Positions 33,891 through 43,700 of a stretch of DNA of 64,000 bases are shown in pieces. The notes under the pieces were generated by a model. The model did no database searches, was not told the origin of the DNA, and saw only the letters and a program-made list of their open reading frames with translations. The position numbers and the translations under genes were made by a program. Every line of letters starts with the position of its first letter. The first letter of the stretch is position 1. The DNA comes from Aquincola tertiaricarbonis (GTDB lineage: Bacteria > Pseudomonadota > Gammaproteobacteria > Burkholderiales > Burkholderiaceae_C): positions 2,232,001-2,296,000 of the forward strand of contig NZ_CP097635.1 of NCBI RefSeq assembly GCF_023573145.1, given 5' to 3'.

Positions 33891-34132
33891 AGCATGCCCT
33901 CGAACCCCTGCAACACGTCGTCGGGCAGCGGCTCGTTGAAGTCGTCGGGCACCGTGAGCCGACCCTTCATGGCGCCGATCCTGATCTTCTTGGGTTGCGG
34001 CGCATCCACGGGCACCAGCTTGGCCTCGGCACGTCCGTGCGGACCGATGAGGATGGTCTCGCCGCCAGCCGCACGCGCCACCAGCTGTGACAGCGTGGAC
34101 TTCGCTTCATGCATGCCGATGACCTTGTTCAT
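33887..34132 (-). CDS. Phd/YefM-family antitoxin
   Basis: An 81-residue antitoxin. The N-terminal DNA-binding and dimerisation part is clear: IGMHEAKSTLSQLVARAAGGETILIGPHGRA. The acidic C-terminus (PDDFNEPLPDDVLQGFE) would wrap the PIN toxin encoded next. It is first in the operon, as usual, and probably represses its own promoter. Confidence 0.9.
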   Translation of the reverse strand: MNKVIGMHEAKSTLSQLVARAAGGETILIGPHGRAEAKLVPVDAPQPKKIRIGAMKGRLTVPDDFNEPLPDDVLQGFEGML

Positions 34133-34141
34133 GCGACCATC

Positions 34142-34156
34142 CTAGCCCGGTGCTAG
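34142..34156. promoter_or_regulatory. inverted repeat upstream of the antitoxin gene
   Basis: CTAGC-CCGGT-GCTAG, two 5-base arms with a 5-base spacer, lies ten bases before the antitoxin start. Phd-type antitoxins bind short palindromes in their own promoters, so this is a candidate operator; it is short, and could be chance. Confidence 0.3.
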
Positions 34157-35002
34157 CTAAGTCGCAAGGGATTCCATCAGGGCTTGCCTCAGCGCCCCCA
34201 GCAGCCCCTCCGGCGCCTCCTGCATCAGCGCATGCCCGGCCGTAGGCAGGATCACCCCCCGGGCCTTCAGCGCCTGGGCCAGATCGCGGGTGGCCTTGGG
34301 CGGGGTCATCTGGTCGCGGCCGCCCAGCACCAGCGTGGCCGGGCAGCTGACGGCCGCCGCGGCCTGCAGGCCGTTGGCGTAGGCGTCGCACAGTTTGAAG
34401 TCGTGGTGGAACAGGTTGCTTCCGGCAGGCACATGGGCCGCGCCCTGCTGCAGCAGCCGGCGCATCAGCGCTCGCCCGCCGCCGTGCAGCCAGGCGCCTG
34501 GGCCGGGGTACGAGGGCTTGGCGGCGATGGTGCTCAGCGAGAACGTGTTCACCATGTCGATGGCCGCCAGCGGCGTGTTCAACGCGGTGCTCAGCAGCGC
34601 GTCCGACACCTTCATCGGGTAGGCGGTGCCCACCATCACCAGCGCGCTGGCGCGGGCGGGCGCCCGCGCCGCGGCTTCCAGCGCGATCAGCGAGCCCATG
34701 CTGTGGCCCACCAGCGCGGCCTGCTGCACGCCGGCCGCATCCAGCAGCGCCAGCACCCAGTCGGCCAGCGCCTCGACGCTGGGCAGCACCGGCCCGGCGC
34801 TGCGGCCGTGGCCGGGCTGGTCGACCGCCAGCACGCTCCACCCGTGGTGGGCGAACCAGCGCGCCGCCAGCGTCCACACGCTGTGGTCGTTGAGGGCGCC
34901 GTGCACCATCACCACGCAGGGCAGGGTGGGGTCGAAGGGTTTGCCGCCGGTGTAGGCGTAGGCTTCCTGCGGGCCTTGGGGGGTGCTCACCTGCAGTTTC
35001 AT
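34157..35002 (-). CDS. alpha/beta-fold hydrolase
   Basis: A 281-residue serine hydrolase. The oxyanion region VVMVHGALNDHSVW (about 31-44), nucleophile elbow LVGHSMGSLIALEAA (Ser near 105), an acid in LVLGGRDQMTPP and a final His in TAGHALMQEAP give the full triad. Its ATG overlaps the stop of the O-acetylhomoserine sulfhydrylase-like gene (ATGA), so both are co-transcribed. Substrate unknown. The reading frame stays open far upstream only because of GC bias. Confidence 0.9.
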   Translation of the reverse strand: MKLQVSTPQGPQEAYAYTGGKPFDPTLPCVVMVHGALNDHSVWTLAARWFAHHGWSVLAVDQPGHGRSAGPVLPSVEALADWVLALLDAAGVQQAALVGHSMGSLIALEAAARAPARASALVMVGTAYPMKVSDALLSTALNTPLAAIDMVNTFSLSTIAAKPSYPGPGAWLHGGGRALMRRLLQQGAAHVPAGSNLFHHDFKLCDAYANGLQAAAAVSCPATLVLGGRDQMTPPKATRDLAQALKARGVILPTAGHALMQEAPEGLLGALRQALMESLAT

Positions 35003-36297
35003 TGCGCCTTCTCCGCCACCTTCAGCGCCCGCTTCAGGTCGTCCAGCAGGTCGTCCGGGTCTTCCAGGCCCACCGACAGGCGGATGGTGCCGGGCCCGAT
35101 GCCGGCCTGCGCCAGCGCCGCGTCGTCCATCCGGAAGTGCGTGGTCGAGGCCGGGTGGATCACCAGCGAGCGGCAGTCGCCCACGTTGGCCAGGTGGCTG
35201 AAGAGCTTGAGCGCCTCGATGAAAGCCTGCCCCTGGCGGCGGCTGCCCTTCAGGTCGAAGCTGAACACCGCGCCGCAGCCGCGCGGCAGCAGCCGCTGCG
35301 CCAGCGCATGGTCGGGGTGGCCGGGTAGTTCGGGGTAAGCCACGCCGGCCACCATCGGGTGCGCGGCGAGAAACTCGACGATGCGCCGGGTGTTGTCCAC
35401 ATGCCGGGCCATGCGCAGCGGCAGCGTCTCGATGCCTTGCAGGATCAGCCAGGCGGTGTGCGGGCTCATGCAGGCGCCGAAGTCGCGCAGGCCCTCGCGC
35501 CGGGCACGCAGCAGGAAGGCGCCCACGGTGCTCTCTTCGGTGAACCGCATGCCGTGGAAGCCGGCGTACGGGTCGGTCAGCTCCGGAAAACGGCCCGAGG
35601 CGTCCCAGTCGAACTGGCCGCTGTCCACCAGCACGCCGCCCACCACCGTGCCGTGGCCGCACAGGAACTTGGTGGCCGAGTGGTAGACCAGGTCGGCGCC
35701 GTGCTCGAAGGGCTTCATCAGCCAGGGCGTGGTGAAGGTGCTGTCCACCAGCAGCGGCAGCCCGGCGTCGTGGGCCACCTGGGCCACCGTGGGAATGTCC
35801 AGCACGTCCAGGCCGGGGTTGCCCAGGGTCTCGCCGAACAGCAGCCGGGTCTCGGGGCGGATGGCGGCCCGCCAAGCGTCCACGTCGCGCGGGTTCACGA
35901 AGGTGGTGGTGATGCCGAAGCGCGCCAGCGTGTAGTGCAGCAGGTTGTGCGAGCCGCCGTACAGCGCGCTGCTGGCCACGATGTGCGAGCCCGCGCCCGC
36001 CAGCGTGCAGATGGCCAGGTGCAGCGCCGCCTGGCCGCTGGCGGTGGCGATGCCGCCCACGCCGCCTTCCAGCGCCGCCATGCGCTCCTCGAACACCGCG
36101 GTGGTCGGGTTGCTGATGCGGCTGTACACATGGCCCGCCCGCTCCATGTTGAAGAGGGAGGCCGCCTGCTCGCTGCTCTCGAACACGAAGGACGTGCTCA
36201 GGTGGATGGGCAGCGCGCGGGCGCCGGTGGCCGCATCGGGCGCGGCGCCGGCATGCAGCGCCAGGGTGTCGAATCCGGGGTCCAGCGGTCCGGGCAT
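34999..36297 (-). CDS. O-acetylhomoserine sulfhydrylase-type PLP enzyme, MetY-like
   Basis: A 432-residue Cys/Met-metabolism PLP enzyme that would make homocysteine or a related product from O-acetylhomoserine and sulfide. Landmarks: DTLALHAGAAPD, VYSRISNPTTAVFEERMAALEGG, ASGQAALHLAI, DSTFTTPWLMKPFEHGADLVYHSATK (Lys binds PLP) and SVGLEDPDDLLDDL at the end. The start at 36297 has AAGGAGA upstream; the longer frame to 36369 is not conserved-looking. Co-transcribed with the hydrolase; a homoserine-acetyltransferase role for the hydrolase is conceivable but not shown. Confidence 0.9.
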   Translation of the reverse strand: MPGPLDPGFDTLALHAGAAPDAATGARALPIHLSTSFVFESSEQAASLFNMERAGHVYSRISNPTTAVFEERMAALEGGVGGIATASGQAALHLAICTLAGAGSHIVASSALYGGSHNLLHYTLARFGITTTFVNPRDVDAWRAAIRPETRLLFGETLGNPGLDVLDIPTVAQVAHDAGLPLLVDSTFTTPWLMKPFEHGADLVYHSATKFLCGHGTVVGGVLVDSGQFDWDASGRFPELTDPYAGFHGMRFTEESTVGAFLLRARREGLRDFGACMSPHTAWLILQGIETLPLRMARHVDNTRRIVEFLAAHPMVAGVAYPELPGHPDHALAQRLLPRGCGAVFSFDLKGSRRQGQAFIEALKLFSHLANVGDCRSLVIHPASTTHFRMDDAALAQAGIGPGTIRLSVGLEDPDDLLDDLKRALKVAEKAQ

Positions 36298-36420
36298 GCA
36301 GTCTCCTTGGGCGTTCTTCGAACAGTCGTCGCAACCCGGCGTCAAGAGGGCGCAACTGCCGGGCGCCATCTGAAAGATTGTGTGCTATGTTGCCGCCGTA
36401 CCCCGCCTCGGAGCACTGCC

Positions 36421-36900
36421 ATGAAAGTCAGCGACATCCTGCGTGTCAAAGGAAACACGCTCTACACCGTCACCCCCGATGAACCCCTGGCCGTGGCCCT
36501 GCGCACGATGGCCGAGCTGGACATCGGCAGCCTGTGCGTGATGAGCCATGGCGATCTGATCGGCATGCTCACCTTCCGCGAGGTGATCCAGGCGGTGGTG
36601 CGCAACGGCGGCGTGGTGGGCGACACGCTGGTGCGCAGCACCATGGACGACCAGCCGCTGACCTGCACCCCCGAGACCGAGCTGGACGAGGTGCGCCGCA
36701 TGATGCTGCTGCGCCATGCCCGCTACATGCCAGTGCTGAACCAGCGCACGCTGATGGGCGTGATCTCGTTCTACGACGTGGCCAAGGCGGTGGTGGACAG
36801 CCAGGACTTCGAGAACCGCATGCTCAAGGCCTACATCCGCGACTGGCCGGTGGACCAGGACCCCGGCGTTGAAGCCGCGGCGGCCCAGTCCAAGCTTTAA
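36421..36900 (+). CDS. tandem CBS-domain protein
   Basis: A 159-residue protein consisting of two CBS domains (about 7-62 and 78-135), each with the pattern of a hydrophobic strand plus GDLIGMLTFREV or MGVISFYDVAKAV. Such stand-alone pairs bind adenosine nucleotides and act as energy sensors on partner proteins. Divergent from the MetY-like gene with about 123 bases between; a good terminator follows. Confidence 0.92.
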   Translation: MKVSDILRVKGNTLYTVTPDEPLAVALRTMAELDIGSLCVMSHGDLIGMLTFREVIQAVVRNGGVVGDTLVRSTMDDQPLTCTPETELDEVRRMMLLRHARYMPVLNQRTLMGVISFYDVAKAVVDSQDFENRMLKAYIRDWPVDQDPGVEAAAAQSKL

Positions 36901-36943
36901 GCCGAGGCTCCCGCTCGCGGCGCCCGGCCGAAGCACAATCGAG

Positions 36944-36975
36944 GGCCCGGCACCATGGCGGTGCCGGGCCTTCTC
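36944..36975 (+). terminator. intrinsic terminator after the CBS gene
   Basis: An 11-bp stem GGCCCGGCACC / GGTGCCGGGCC with a five-base loop is followed by a T-rich tail (TTCTCTTTT). It lies 25 bases before the aroC start, so aroC needs a promoter of its own or read-through. Confidence 0.85.
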
Positions 36976-36999
36976 TTTTCCTGCTGACTGGTTCTTGCA

Positions 37000-38097
37000 A
37001 TGCCTGGCTCCACTTTCGGCGAACTGTTTCGCGTCACCAACTTCGGCGAAAGCCACGGCCCGGCCATCGGCTGCGTGATCGACGGCTGCCCGCCCGGCCT
37101 GGCCCTGTCCGAGGCCGACATCCAGCCCGAGCTGGACCGCCGCCGCCCCGGCACCAGCCGCCACGTCACCCAGCGCAACGAGCCCGACGCGGTGGAAATC
37201 CTCTCGGGCGTGTACGAAGGCCGCACCACCGGCACGCCGATCTGCCTGCTGATCCGCAACACCGACCAGCGCAGCAAGGACTACGGCAACATCCTCGACA
37301 CCTTCCGCCCCGGCCACGCCGACTACACCTACTGGCGCAAGTACGGCCTGCGCGACCCGCGCGGCGGTGGCCGTTCGTCGGCCCGGCTTACCGCGCCCAC
37401 GGTGGCGGCGGCGGCGGTGGCGCGCAAGTGGCTGTTCGAGCGCCATGGCACCACCTTCACCGGCTGGATGAGCCAGCTGGGTGAGATGCCCGTGGCCTTC
37501 GAGGACGCGGCGCACATCCCCCACAACCCCTTCTTCGCGGCCAATGTCAGCCAGATCGCCGAGATGGAGGCCTACATGGACGCGCTGCGCAAGGCGGGCG
37601 ATTCCTGCGGGGCCCGCATCGAAGTGGTGGCGCAGAACGTGCCGGTGGGCCTGGGCGAGCCGCTGTACGACAAGCTGGACGCCGACATCGCCTACGCGAT
37701 GATGGGCATCAATGCCGTCAAGGGCGTGGAAATCGGCGACGGTTTCGGCGTGGTGGCCCAGCGCGGCAGCCTGCATGGTGACGAACTGTCACCCGAGGGT
37801 TTCCGCGCCAACCGGGCCGGCGGCGTGCTGGGCGGCATTTCCACGGGGCAGGACCTGCGCGTGTCCATCGCCATCAAGCCCACCAGCTCCATCCGCACGC
37901 CCAAGGCGTCGATCGACCGCGCGCTGCAGCCCACCACGGTGGAAACCTTCGGCCGGCACGATCCGTGCGTGGGCATCCGTGCCACCCCGATCGCCGAAGC
38001 GATGCTGGCCCTGGTGCTGATGGACCACGTGCTGCGCCACCGGGCGCAGAACGCCGACGTGGTGCTGCCGGTGCCTGCCATCCCCGGCGCTGCCTGA
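37000..38097 (+). CDS. aroC: chorismate synthase
   Basis: Last shikimate-pathway step: turns EPSP into chorismate using reduced FMN. The 365-residue protein has the three family signatures: [19 protein letters not shown] at residues 13-31, [11 protein letters not shown] near 120, and [17 protein letters not shown] near the end. Length is as expected. No other aromatic-pathway gene lies near it. Confidence 0.97.
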   Translation: MPGSTFGELFRVTNFGESHGPAIGCVIDGCPPGLALSEADIQPELDRRRPGTSRHVTQRNEPDAVEILSGVYEGRTTGTPICLLIRNTDQRSKDYGNILDTFRPGHADYTYWRKYGLRDPRGGGRSSARLTAPTVAAAAVARKWLFERHGTTFTGWMSQLGEMPVAFEDAAHIPHNPFFAANVSQIAEMEAYMDALRKAGDSCGARIEVVAQNVPVGLGEPLYDKLDADIAYAMMGINAVKGVEIGDGFGVVAQRGSLHGDELSPEGFRANRAGGVLGGISTGQDLRVSIAIKPTSSIRTPKASIDRALQPTTVETFGRHDPCVGIRATPIAEAMLALVLMDHVLRHRAQNADVVLPVPAIPGAA

Positions 38098-38132
38098 CCT
38101 GGCTGCGCGGCTTTCAATCGTGGCCCGAGTCA

Positions 38133-38156
38133 CCACTTCAGATCGATCAGAAGTGG
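38133..38156. repeat. near-perfect 24-bp palindrome upstream of the HD-GYP gene
   Basis: CCACTTCA-GATCGATC-AGAAGTGG: all positions pair except one A-A pair. It has no T-run after it, so it fits a protein-binding site better than a terminator. It ends in the first base of GCCGACAA (38156-38163), seven of eight bases of the FliA -10 consensus. Confidence 0.6.
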
Positions 38157-38198
38157 CCGACAACCTCACTGTGCTTGTAACAGCTGTCGCCGCCACCG

Positions 38199-39461
38199 AT
38201 GTTGAAGAAGATCGCCGTCTCTGACTTGCGGCTCGGCATGCACCTGCATGCCTTCGAGAGCTCCTGGGTGCGGCATCCCTTCTGGAAGTCGCGCTTCGTG
38301 CTCACGGACGCCGCCGACCTCCAGGCTGCGCTGGCCAGCGGCATTGCCGAGTGCTGGATCGACACCAGCCTGGGCGCTGACGTGGCCGGCCGCGACGACC
38401 GCCCTTCGCCCGTCGCCACCCCGCCCGCCGTGCCGGCCCAGGCGAGGCAGGCACCGCCGGCCGCCGCCGTGGCGCCAGCGCCCCCGCAGTTGCCTCCGGC
38501 GCCGTCGGCCAGCCTGCAGGACGAACTGCGCAAGGCGCAGCAGGTCTACCGCCGCTCCAAGCAGGCGGTGGTCTCGATGTTCAACGAGGCACGGCTTGGC
38601 AAGGCCATCGATGCCGAGCAGTGCCTGCCGCTGGTGGAGGAGATCTCCGAATCCGTCTTCCGCAACCCGGGCGCGCTGGTGAGCCTGGCGCGGCTGAAGT
38701 CGCGCGACGAATACACCTACATGCACTCCGTGGCCGTGTGCGCGCTGATGGTGGCGCTGGGCCGCGAGCTGGGCCTGGACGCCAATGCCTGTCGCGAAGC
38801 GGGCCTCGCCGGCCTGCTGCACGACATGGGCAAGGCCGCCATGCCGCTGGAGATCCTGAACAAGCCCGGCAAGCTGACCGACGACGAATTCAGCGTGATG
38901 CGCAGCCACCCCGAGCGGGGCCACGAGATGCTGGTCGGCGGCACCGCGCCCGAGGCGGTGCTCGACGTGTGCCTGCACCACCATGAGCGCATGGATGGCA
39001 CCGGCTACCCGCACCGGCTGCCCGGCGACCAGATTTCGCGCGTGGCGCGCATGGGCGCCATCTGCGACGTGTACGACGCCATCACCTCCAACCGGCCCTA
39101 CAAGGCGGGCTGGGACCCGGCCGAGAGCATCGCGCGCATGATCTCGTGGAAGGGCCACTTCGACGAAGCCATGCTGGGTGCCTTCGTCAAGAGCCTGGGC
39201 ATCTACCCGATCGGCTCGCTGGTGCGGCTGGAGTCGGGCAAGCTGGCCGTGGTGGTGGAGCAGAACCCGGCCGCGCTGGTGTCGCCGGTGGTCAAGGCCT
39301 TCTTCTCCACCCGCTCGAACATGCCGATCCCGGTCACCCGCATCGACCTGGCCCAGATGGTCGGCCGCGACCGCATCGTCGGCCGTGAGCCGCCGGGCAA
39401 CTGGAACTTCCCGCAGCTGGCCGAACTGTGGGCCGGCGACGCTGCGCCCGCCCGTCGCTGA
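38199..39461 (+). CDS. DUF3391/HD-GYP cyclic-di-GMP phosphodiesterase
   Basis: A 420-residue protein with an N-terminal DUF3391 domain (LKKIAVSDLRLGMHLHAFESSW), an Ala/Pro linker at about 70-105, and a complete HD-GYP domain: YMHSVAVCALMVALG, GLLHDMGKAAMP, HHHERMDGTGYPHRL and CDVYDAITSNRPYK. It should hydrolyse cyclic di-GMP. It is a paralogue of the 28363-29586 gene, which has lost the HD-motif His that is kept here. Confidence 0.93.
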   Translation: MLKKIAVSDLRLGMHLHAFESSWVRHPFWKSRFVLTDAADLQAALASGIAECWIDTSLGADVAGRDDRPSPVATPPAVPAQARQAPPAAAVAPAPPQLPPAPSASLQDELRKAQQVYRRSKQAVVSMFNEARLGKAIDAEQCLPLVEEISESVFRNPGALVSLARLKSRDEYTYMHSVAVCALMVALGRELGLDANACREAGLAGLLHDMGKAAMPLEILNKPGKLTDDEFSVMRSHPERGHEMLVGGTAPEAVLDVCLHHHERMDGTGYPHRLPGDQISRVARMGAICDVYDAITSNRPYKAGWDPAESIARMISWKGHFDEAMLGAFVKSLGIYPIGSLVRLESGKLAVVVEQNPAALVSPVVKAFFSTRSNMPIPVTRIDLAQMVGRDRIVGREPPGNWNFPQLAELWAGDAAPARR

Positions 39462-39512
39462 CGCGCCCGGCTGCAGTTCGTCGCACCCATCCGCACTCCG
39501 TCGCACCGCCGC

Positions 39513-39540
39513 TTGCGGTGCCCAGGCCGGCGCCTACACT
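39513..39540 (+). promoter_or_regulatory. sigma-70-like promoter of the RND operon
   Basis: TTGCGG, a 16-base spacer and TACACT lie 76 bases before the adaptor ATG, in a 155-base gap after the HD-GYP gene. Four of six bases fit at each box. Confidence 0.35.
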
Positions 39541-39616
39541 GCGCCCGCCATGCCGACCTGCCCGACTTACCCGGGGGCAGTGGGCGGCGGACGACAAGAC
39601 GTGAGGAGCGTGCGAC

Positions 39617-40780
39617 ATGGGCAAAAAAGGCCTGAAAACCGCGGCCGTTGCGGCGGCGGTGCTGGTGTTGGCGGTGGGCATTGCCGCCGCGGTCAAGAGC
39701 CAGCGGCAGGACCCGCCCGCGGCCGGCAAGGCCGAGGTGGTGCTCGAATTCACCTCGCGCGAAGTGGTTCAGCCCCAGTCCATGGCCATGCCGCTGGTGC
39801 TGCAGTTCTCGGGCCCGCTGGTGGCACCGCAGACCGCCGTGGTGCGCGCCAAGGCCGCCGGCACGCTGCTGTCGCTGGCGGTGGAAGAGGGCAGCCGGGT
39901 GCGCGCCGGCCAGGCCTTGGGCCAGGTCGATCTGGCCGAACTGGACAGCCGCGTCAACGAACGCCATGCGATGCTGGAATCGGCCCGCGCGCAACTGGCG
40001 CAGGCCGAGCGCAACTACCAGTCCAACCTGCGGCTGGCCGATCAGCAGTTCATCTCCACCAACGCGCTCGACACCTCCCGCTCGCAGCTGGACGCGGCGC
40101 GCGCGCAGATGAATGCCGCCCAGGCCCAGGTCAACAGCCTGCGCGTCACCCAGCGCGATGCCGCCCTGGTGGCGCCGATCAGCGGCGTGGTGGCACGTCG
40201 CCATGTGGTGCCCGGCGAAAAACTGGCCGCCGAACAGCAGGTGCTCACGCTGGTGGACCTGGCCCGGCTGGAGCTGGCCGGCAGCGTGGGCACGCACGAG
40301 GTCTCGCTGTTGCAGCCCGGCATGCCGGTGCAGGTGCAGGTGGAAGGCGTCGCCACGCCGGTGGCCGCGCGGCTGGCGCGCATCGCCCCGGCGGCCGAGC
40401 CGGGCACGCGGTCCATCGGCGTCACCGTGGCCTTCGACAACCCGAAGGAGACCTTCCGCGCCGGGCAGTACGCGCTGGCCCGCGTGGTGCTGGACGATCC
40501 GCAGCAGCGGCTGACGCTGCCGGCCAGCGCCATCGGCCACCAGTCGGGGCAGGAGCATGTGTGGCTGATCGAAGGGGGCGCGCTGGCCCGCCGTGCCGTC
40601 ACCACCGGCCGGCGTGACGAAGCCGGCGGCCGTGTGGAGGTGCTGCAGGGCGTCGGCCCGCAGGCCCAGGTGCTGGCGGCCCGCTTCGACAACCTGCGTG
40701 AAGGTGCCAAGGCGGTGCTGCTGCCCGGCAAGTCGGCCGCGGTGGCGGCCAGCGGCGCTTCGGCGCCGGTGATCAAGTGA
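39617..40780 (+). CDS. RND efflux periplasmic adaptor (membrane fusion protein)
   Basis: Links an inner-membrane RND pump to an outer-membrane channel. The 387-residue protein has one N-terminal membrane anchor (about 5-27), a lipoyl-like beta region (GTLLSLAVEEGSRVRAGQALGQVD), a helical hairpin (about 115-175, rich in Ala and Gln), and a barrel region with NPKETFRAGQYALARVVL. The permease gene follows after 13 bases. No outer-membrane factor gene is nearby, so a channel encoded elsewhere must serve. Confidence 0.92.
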   Translation: MGKKGLKTAAVAAAVLVLAVGIAAAVKSQRQDPPAAGKAEVVLEFTSREVVQPQSMAMPLVLQFSGPLVAPQTAVVRAKAAGTLLSLAVEEGSRVRAGQALGQVDLAELDSRVNERHAMLESARAQLAQAERNYQSNLRLADQQFISTNALDTSRSQLDAARAQMNAAQAQVNSLRVTQRDAALVAPISGVVARRHVVPGEKLAAEQQVLTLVDLARLELAGSVGTHEVSLLQPGMPVQVQVEGVATPVAARLARIAPAAEPGTRSIGVTVAFDNPKETFRAGQYALARVVLDDPQQRLTLPASAIGHQSGQEHVWLIEGGALARRAVTTGRRDEAGGRVEVLQGVGPQAQVLAARFDNLREGAKAVLLPGKSAAVAASGASAPVIK

Positions 40781-40793
40781 GCGGGGCCGCGCC

Positions 40794-43700
40794 ATGTGGA
40801 TGACCCGCGTCGCCATCAACAACCCGGTGTTCGCGGCCATGGTGATGGCCGCGCTGTGCGTGCTGGGCCTGTTCTCCTATGCCCGGCTGGGCGTGGAGCA
40901 GCTGCCCGACGTGGCGCCGCCCATGGCCTATATCGACGTGCGCTACCCCGGCGCCTCGGCCGAGGCGGTGGAGCGCGAAGTCACCAAGGTGATCGAAGAA
41001 TCGGTCAACGCGGTGGCCGGCATCAAGCGCATCACCTCGCGCAGCTTCGAGGGCCGCAGCCAGACGCAGGTGGAATTCAACCTGAACGCCGACATGTCGC
41101 GCGGCCTGCAGGACGTGCGCGACCGCGTGGCCATGGTGCAGGCGGCCATGCCGCGCGATGCCAAGCCGCCCACGGTGGCCCGGGTGGACAACGAGAACAG
41201 CCAGCCCGTGGTGGTGGCTGCGCTGCTGTCGCAAGGCCGCAGCGCGCGTGAGCTGTCCATTTACGCCGACCAGACCGCCAGCAAGCGCCTGGTGCGCGTG
41301 GCCGGCGTGGCGCGGGTGGACGTGGCCGGCCTGACCAAGCGTGAAGTGCGCATCGACCTCGATCCGGCGCGGCTGCGCGCCTACCAGATCACACCGGCGC
41401 AGATCGCCACCCAGCTGGCCGCGGTCAACCGCGACGAGGCGGTGGGCATCCTGGCCGGCGGCACGCAGGACGCGATGCTGCGCGTGGAAGGCATGGTGCG
41501 CGACCCCAAGCGCTTTGCCGATGCGGTGGTGGGCCTGCGCAACGGCCTGCCGCTGCGGCTGGGCGACCTCGGCACGCTGGTGGAACGTGAACAGGAGCCG
41601 ACCAACCTGGCACGGGTCAACGGCCGCAGCGCCGTCACCTTCAACATCTTCAAGCAGCAGGACGCCAACATCGTCGCCACCGGCGACGAGATCAAGGCCG
41701 CGCTGGACGAACTGCGCGCCACGCTGCCGGCCGGCATGGAACTGCAGCTCATCCACGCCAACAGCGACTGGGTCAAGCATTCGCTCAAGGGCCTGCAGCG
41801 CACGCTGATCGAAGGCGCGCTGCTCACCATCGCCATCGTGTTCCTGTTCCTGCATTCGTGGCGCAGCACGGTCATCACCGGGCTCACGCTGCCCATCGCG
41901 GTGGTGTCCAGCTTCATCGCCGTGCATGCCTTCGGCTTCACGCTGAACTTCATGACGATGATGGCGCTGAGCCTGTGCATCGGCCTGCTGATCGACGATG
42001 CCATCGTGGTGCGCGAGAACATCGTGCGCCACGTGGGCCTGGGCAAAAGCCACCGCCAGGCTTCGCTGGACGGCACCGCCGAGATCGGGCTGGCCGTGAT
42101 GGCCACCACCTTCGCCATCTGTGCGGTGTTCGTGCCGGTGGCCTTCATGGGCGGCATCGTCGGCAAGTTTTTCTACCCCTTCGGCATCACGGTCACGGTG
42201 GCGGTGCTGGTGAGCCTGTTCGTCAGCTTCACGCTCGACCCCATGCTGTCGTCCGTCTGGCACGACCCGCCCAGCGCGCGCATGAAGCACTGGCCGGTCA
42301 TCGGCCATGCCATCCGCGTCACCGACCGTGGCATGGACCTGCTGCATGTGGCCTACGAGCGCTTGATCCGCTGGGCCTTCACCGGCCGGCGCTACGGCTG
42401 GCGCTGGCTGTGGGTGTCGCCGCGCGGCATCGTGCTGGGCGTGGGGGCGCTCAGCTTCGTGGCGGCCATCGGCCTGGTGCCGCTGGTGGGCACCGAGTTC
42501 ATCCCGCAGACCGACCAGGGCTTCACCCAGCTGTCGGTGCGCATGCCGGTGGGGGCCAGCCTGGCCCGCACCGACGACAAGTTCCGCCAGGTCGAGCAGA
42601 TCGTGATGGCCATGCCCGAGGTGCAAAGCGTCAGCACCACGGTCGGCGGCGACGGTGAAGGCCTGGCCGTGGGCCGCAACGTGGGCACGCTCAACATCGG
42701 CCTCAAGCCGCGGGCCGAACGCGCCCGCAGCCAGAAGGAGGTGGAAGACGCCATCCGCGAGGCGCTGGCCCGCATCCCGGGCATCGAGCTGTCGGTGGGC
42801 TTCGACCGCCCCATCTACGTGGCGCTGCTGGGCAGCGACCCCGAAGGCCTGATCAGGCTGGTGAACGAGTTCGCGGCCAAGGTGCGCCAGATCCCCGGCA
42901 TCGTCGACGTGGAGGTGTCGGCCAAGCCCGGCATGCCGGCCTATGCGGTGCGCCTGAAGCCCGACGCGGTGCGCGAGCTGGGCCTGACCGCGCCGCAGAT
43001 CGCGGCCAGCCTGCGCGCCTATGTCAACGGCGAAGCCGCCACCCACTGGACCACGCCCGACGGCGAACAGGTGGAAGTGCTGCTGCGCCTGCCCGAGCGC
43101 CTGCGCGAGCAGGTGACGCAGATGCGCCAGCTGCCGGTGGCCTTTGCCGCCAACGGCACGCCCATCACGCTGGAGGCGGTGGCCGACATCGTGCCCGTGG
43201 TCAACCCCGAGGTGATCCGCCGGCAGAACCTGCAGCGGCGCGAGGCGGTGTTCGCCGGCGTGGAAGGCCGGCCCGCCGGCGACGTGGGCGCCGAGGTGCA
43301 GAAGCTGGTGAAGGAGACGCAGCTGCCGCCGGGCTACAGCTTCGACGTGGGCGGCGCCACCAAGGATCAGCAAGAGGCCTTCACCGCCGTGGTGGCCGCG
43401 ATGGCGCTGGCGGCCATCTTCATCTACATCGTGCTGGCCAGCCAGTTCGGCAGCTTCTTGCAGCCGCTGGCCATCATGGCCAGCCTGCCGCTGGCGCTGA
43501 TCGGCGTGATGCTGGCGCTGCTGCTGTGGCACTCCACGCTCAACCTGTTCAGCATGATCGGCCTGGTGATGCTGATGGGCTTGGTGACCAAGAACGCCAT
43601 CTTGCTGGTGGACTTCGCCAACCATGCACGCCGCCAGGGCGCCACCGTGGCCGAGGCGGTGCTGCAGGCCGGCCTGATCCGCATGCGGCCCATCATCATG

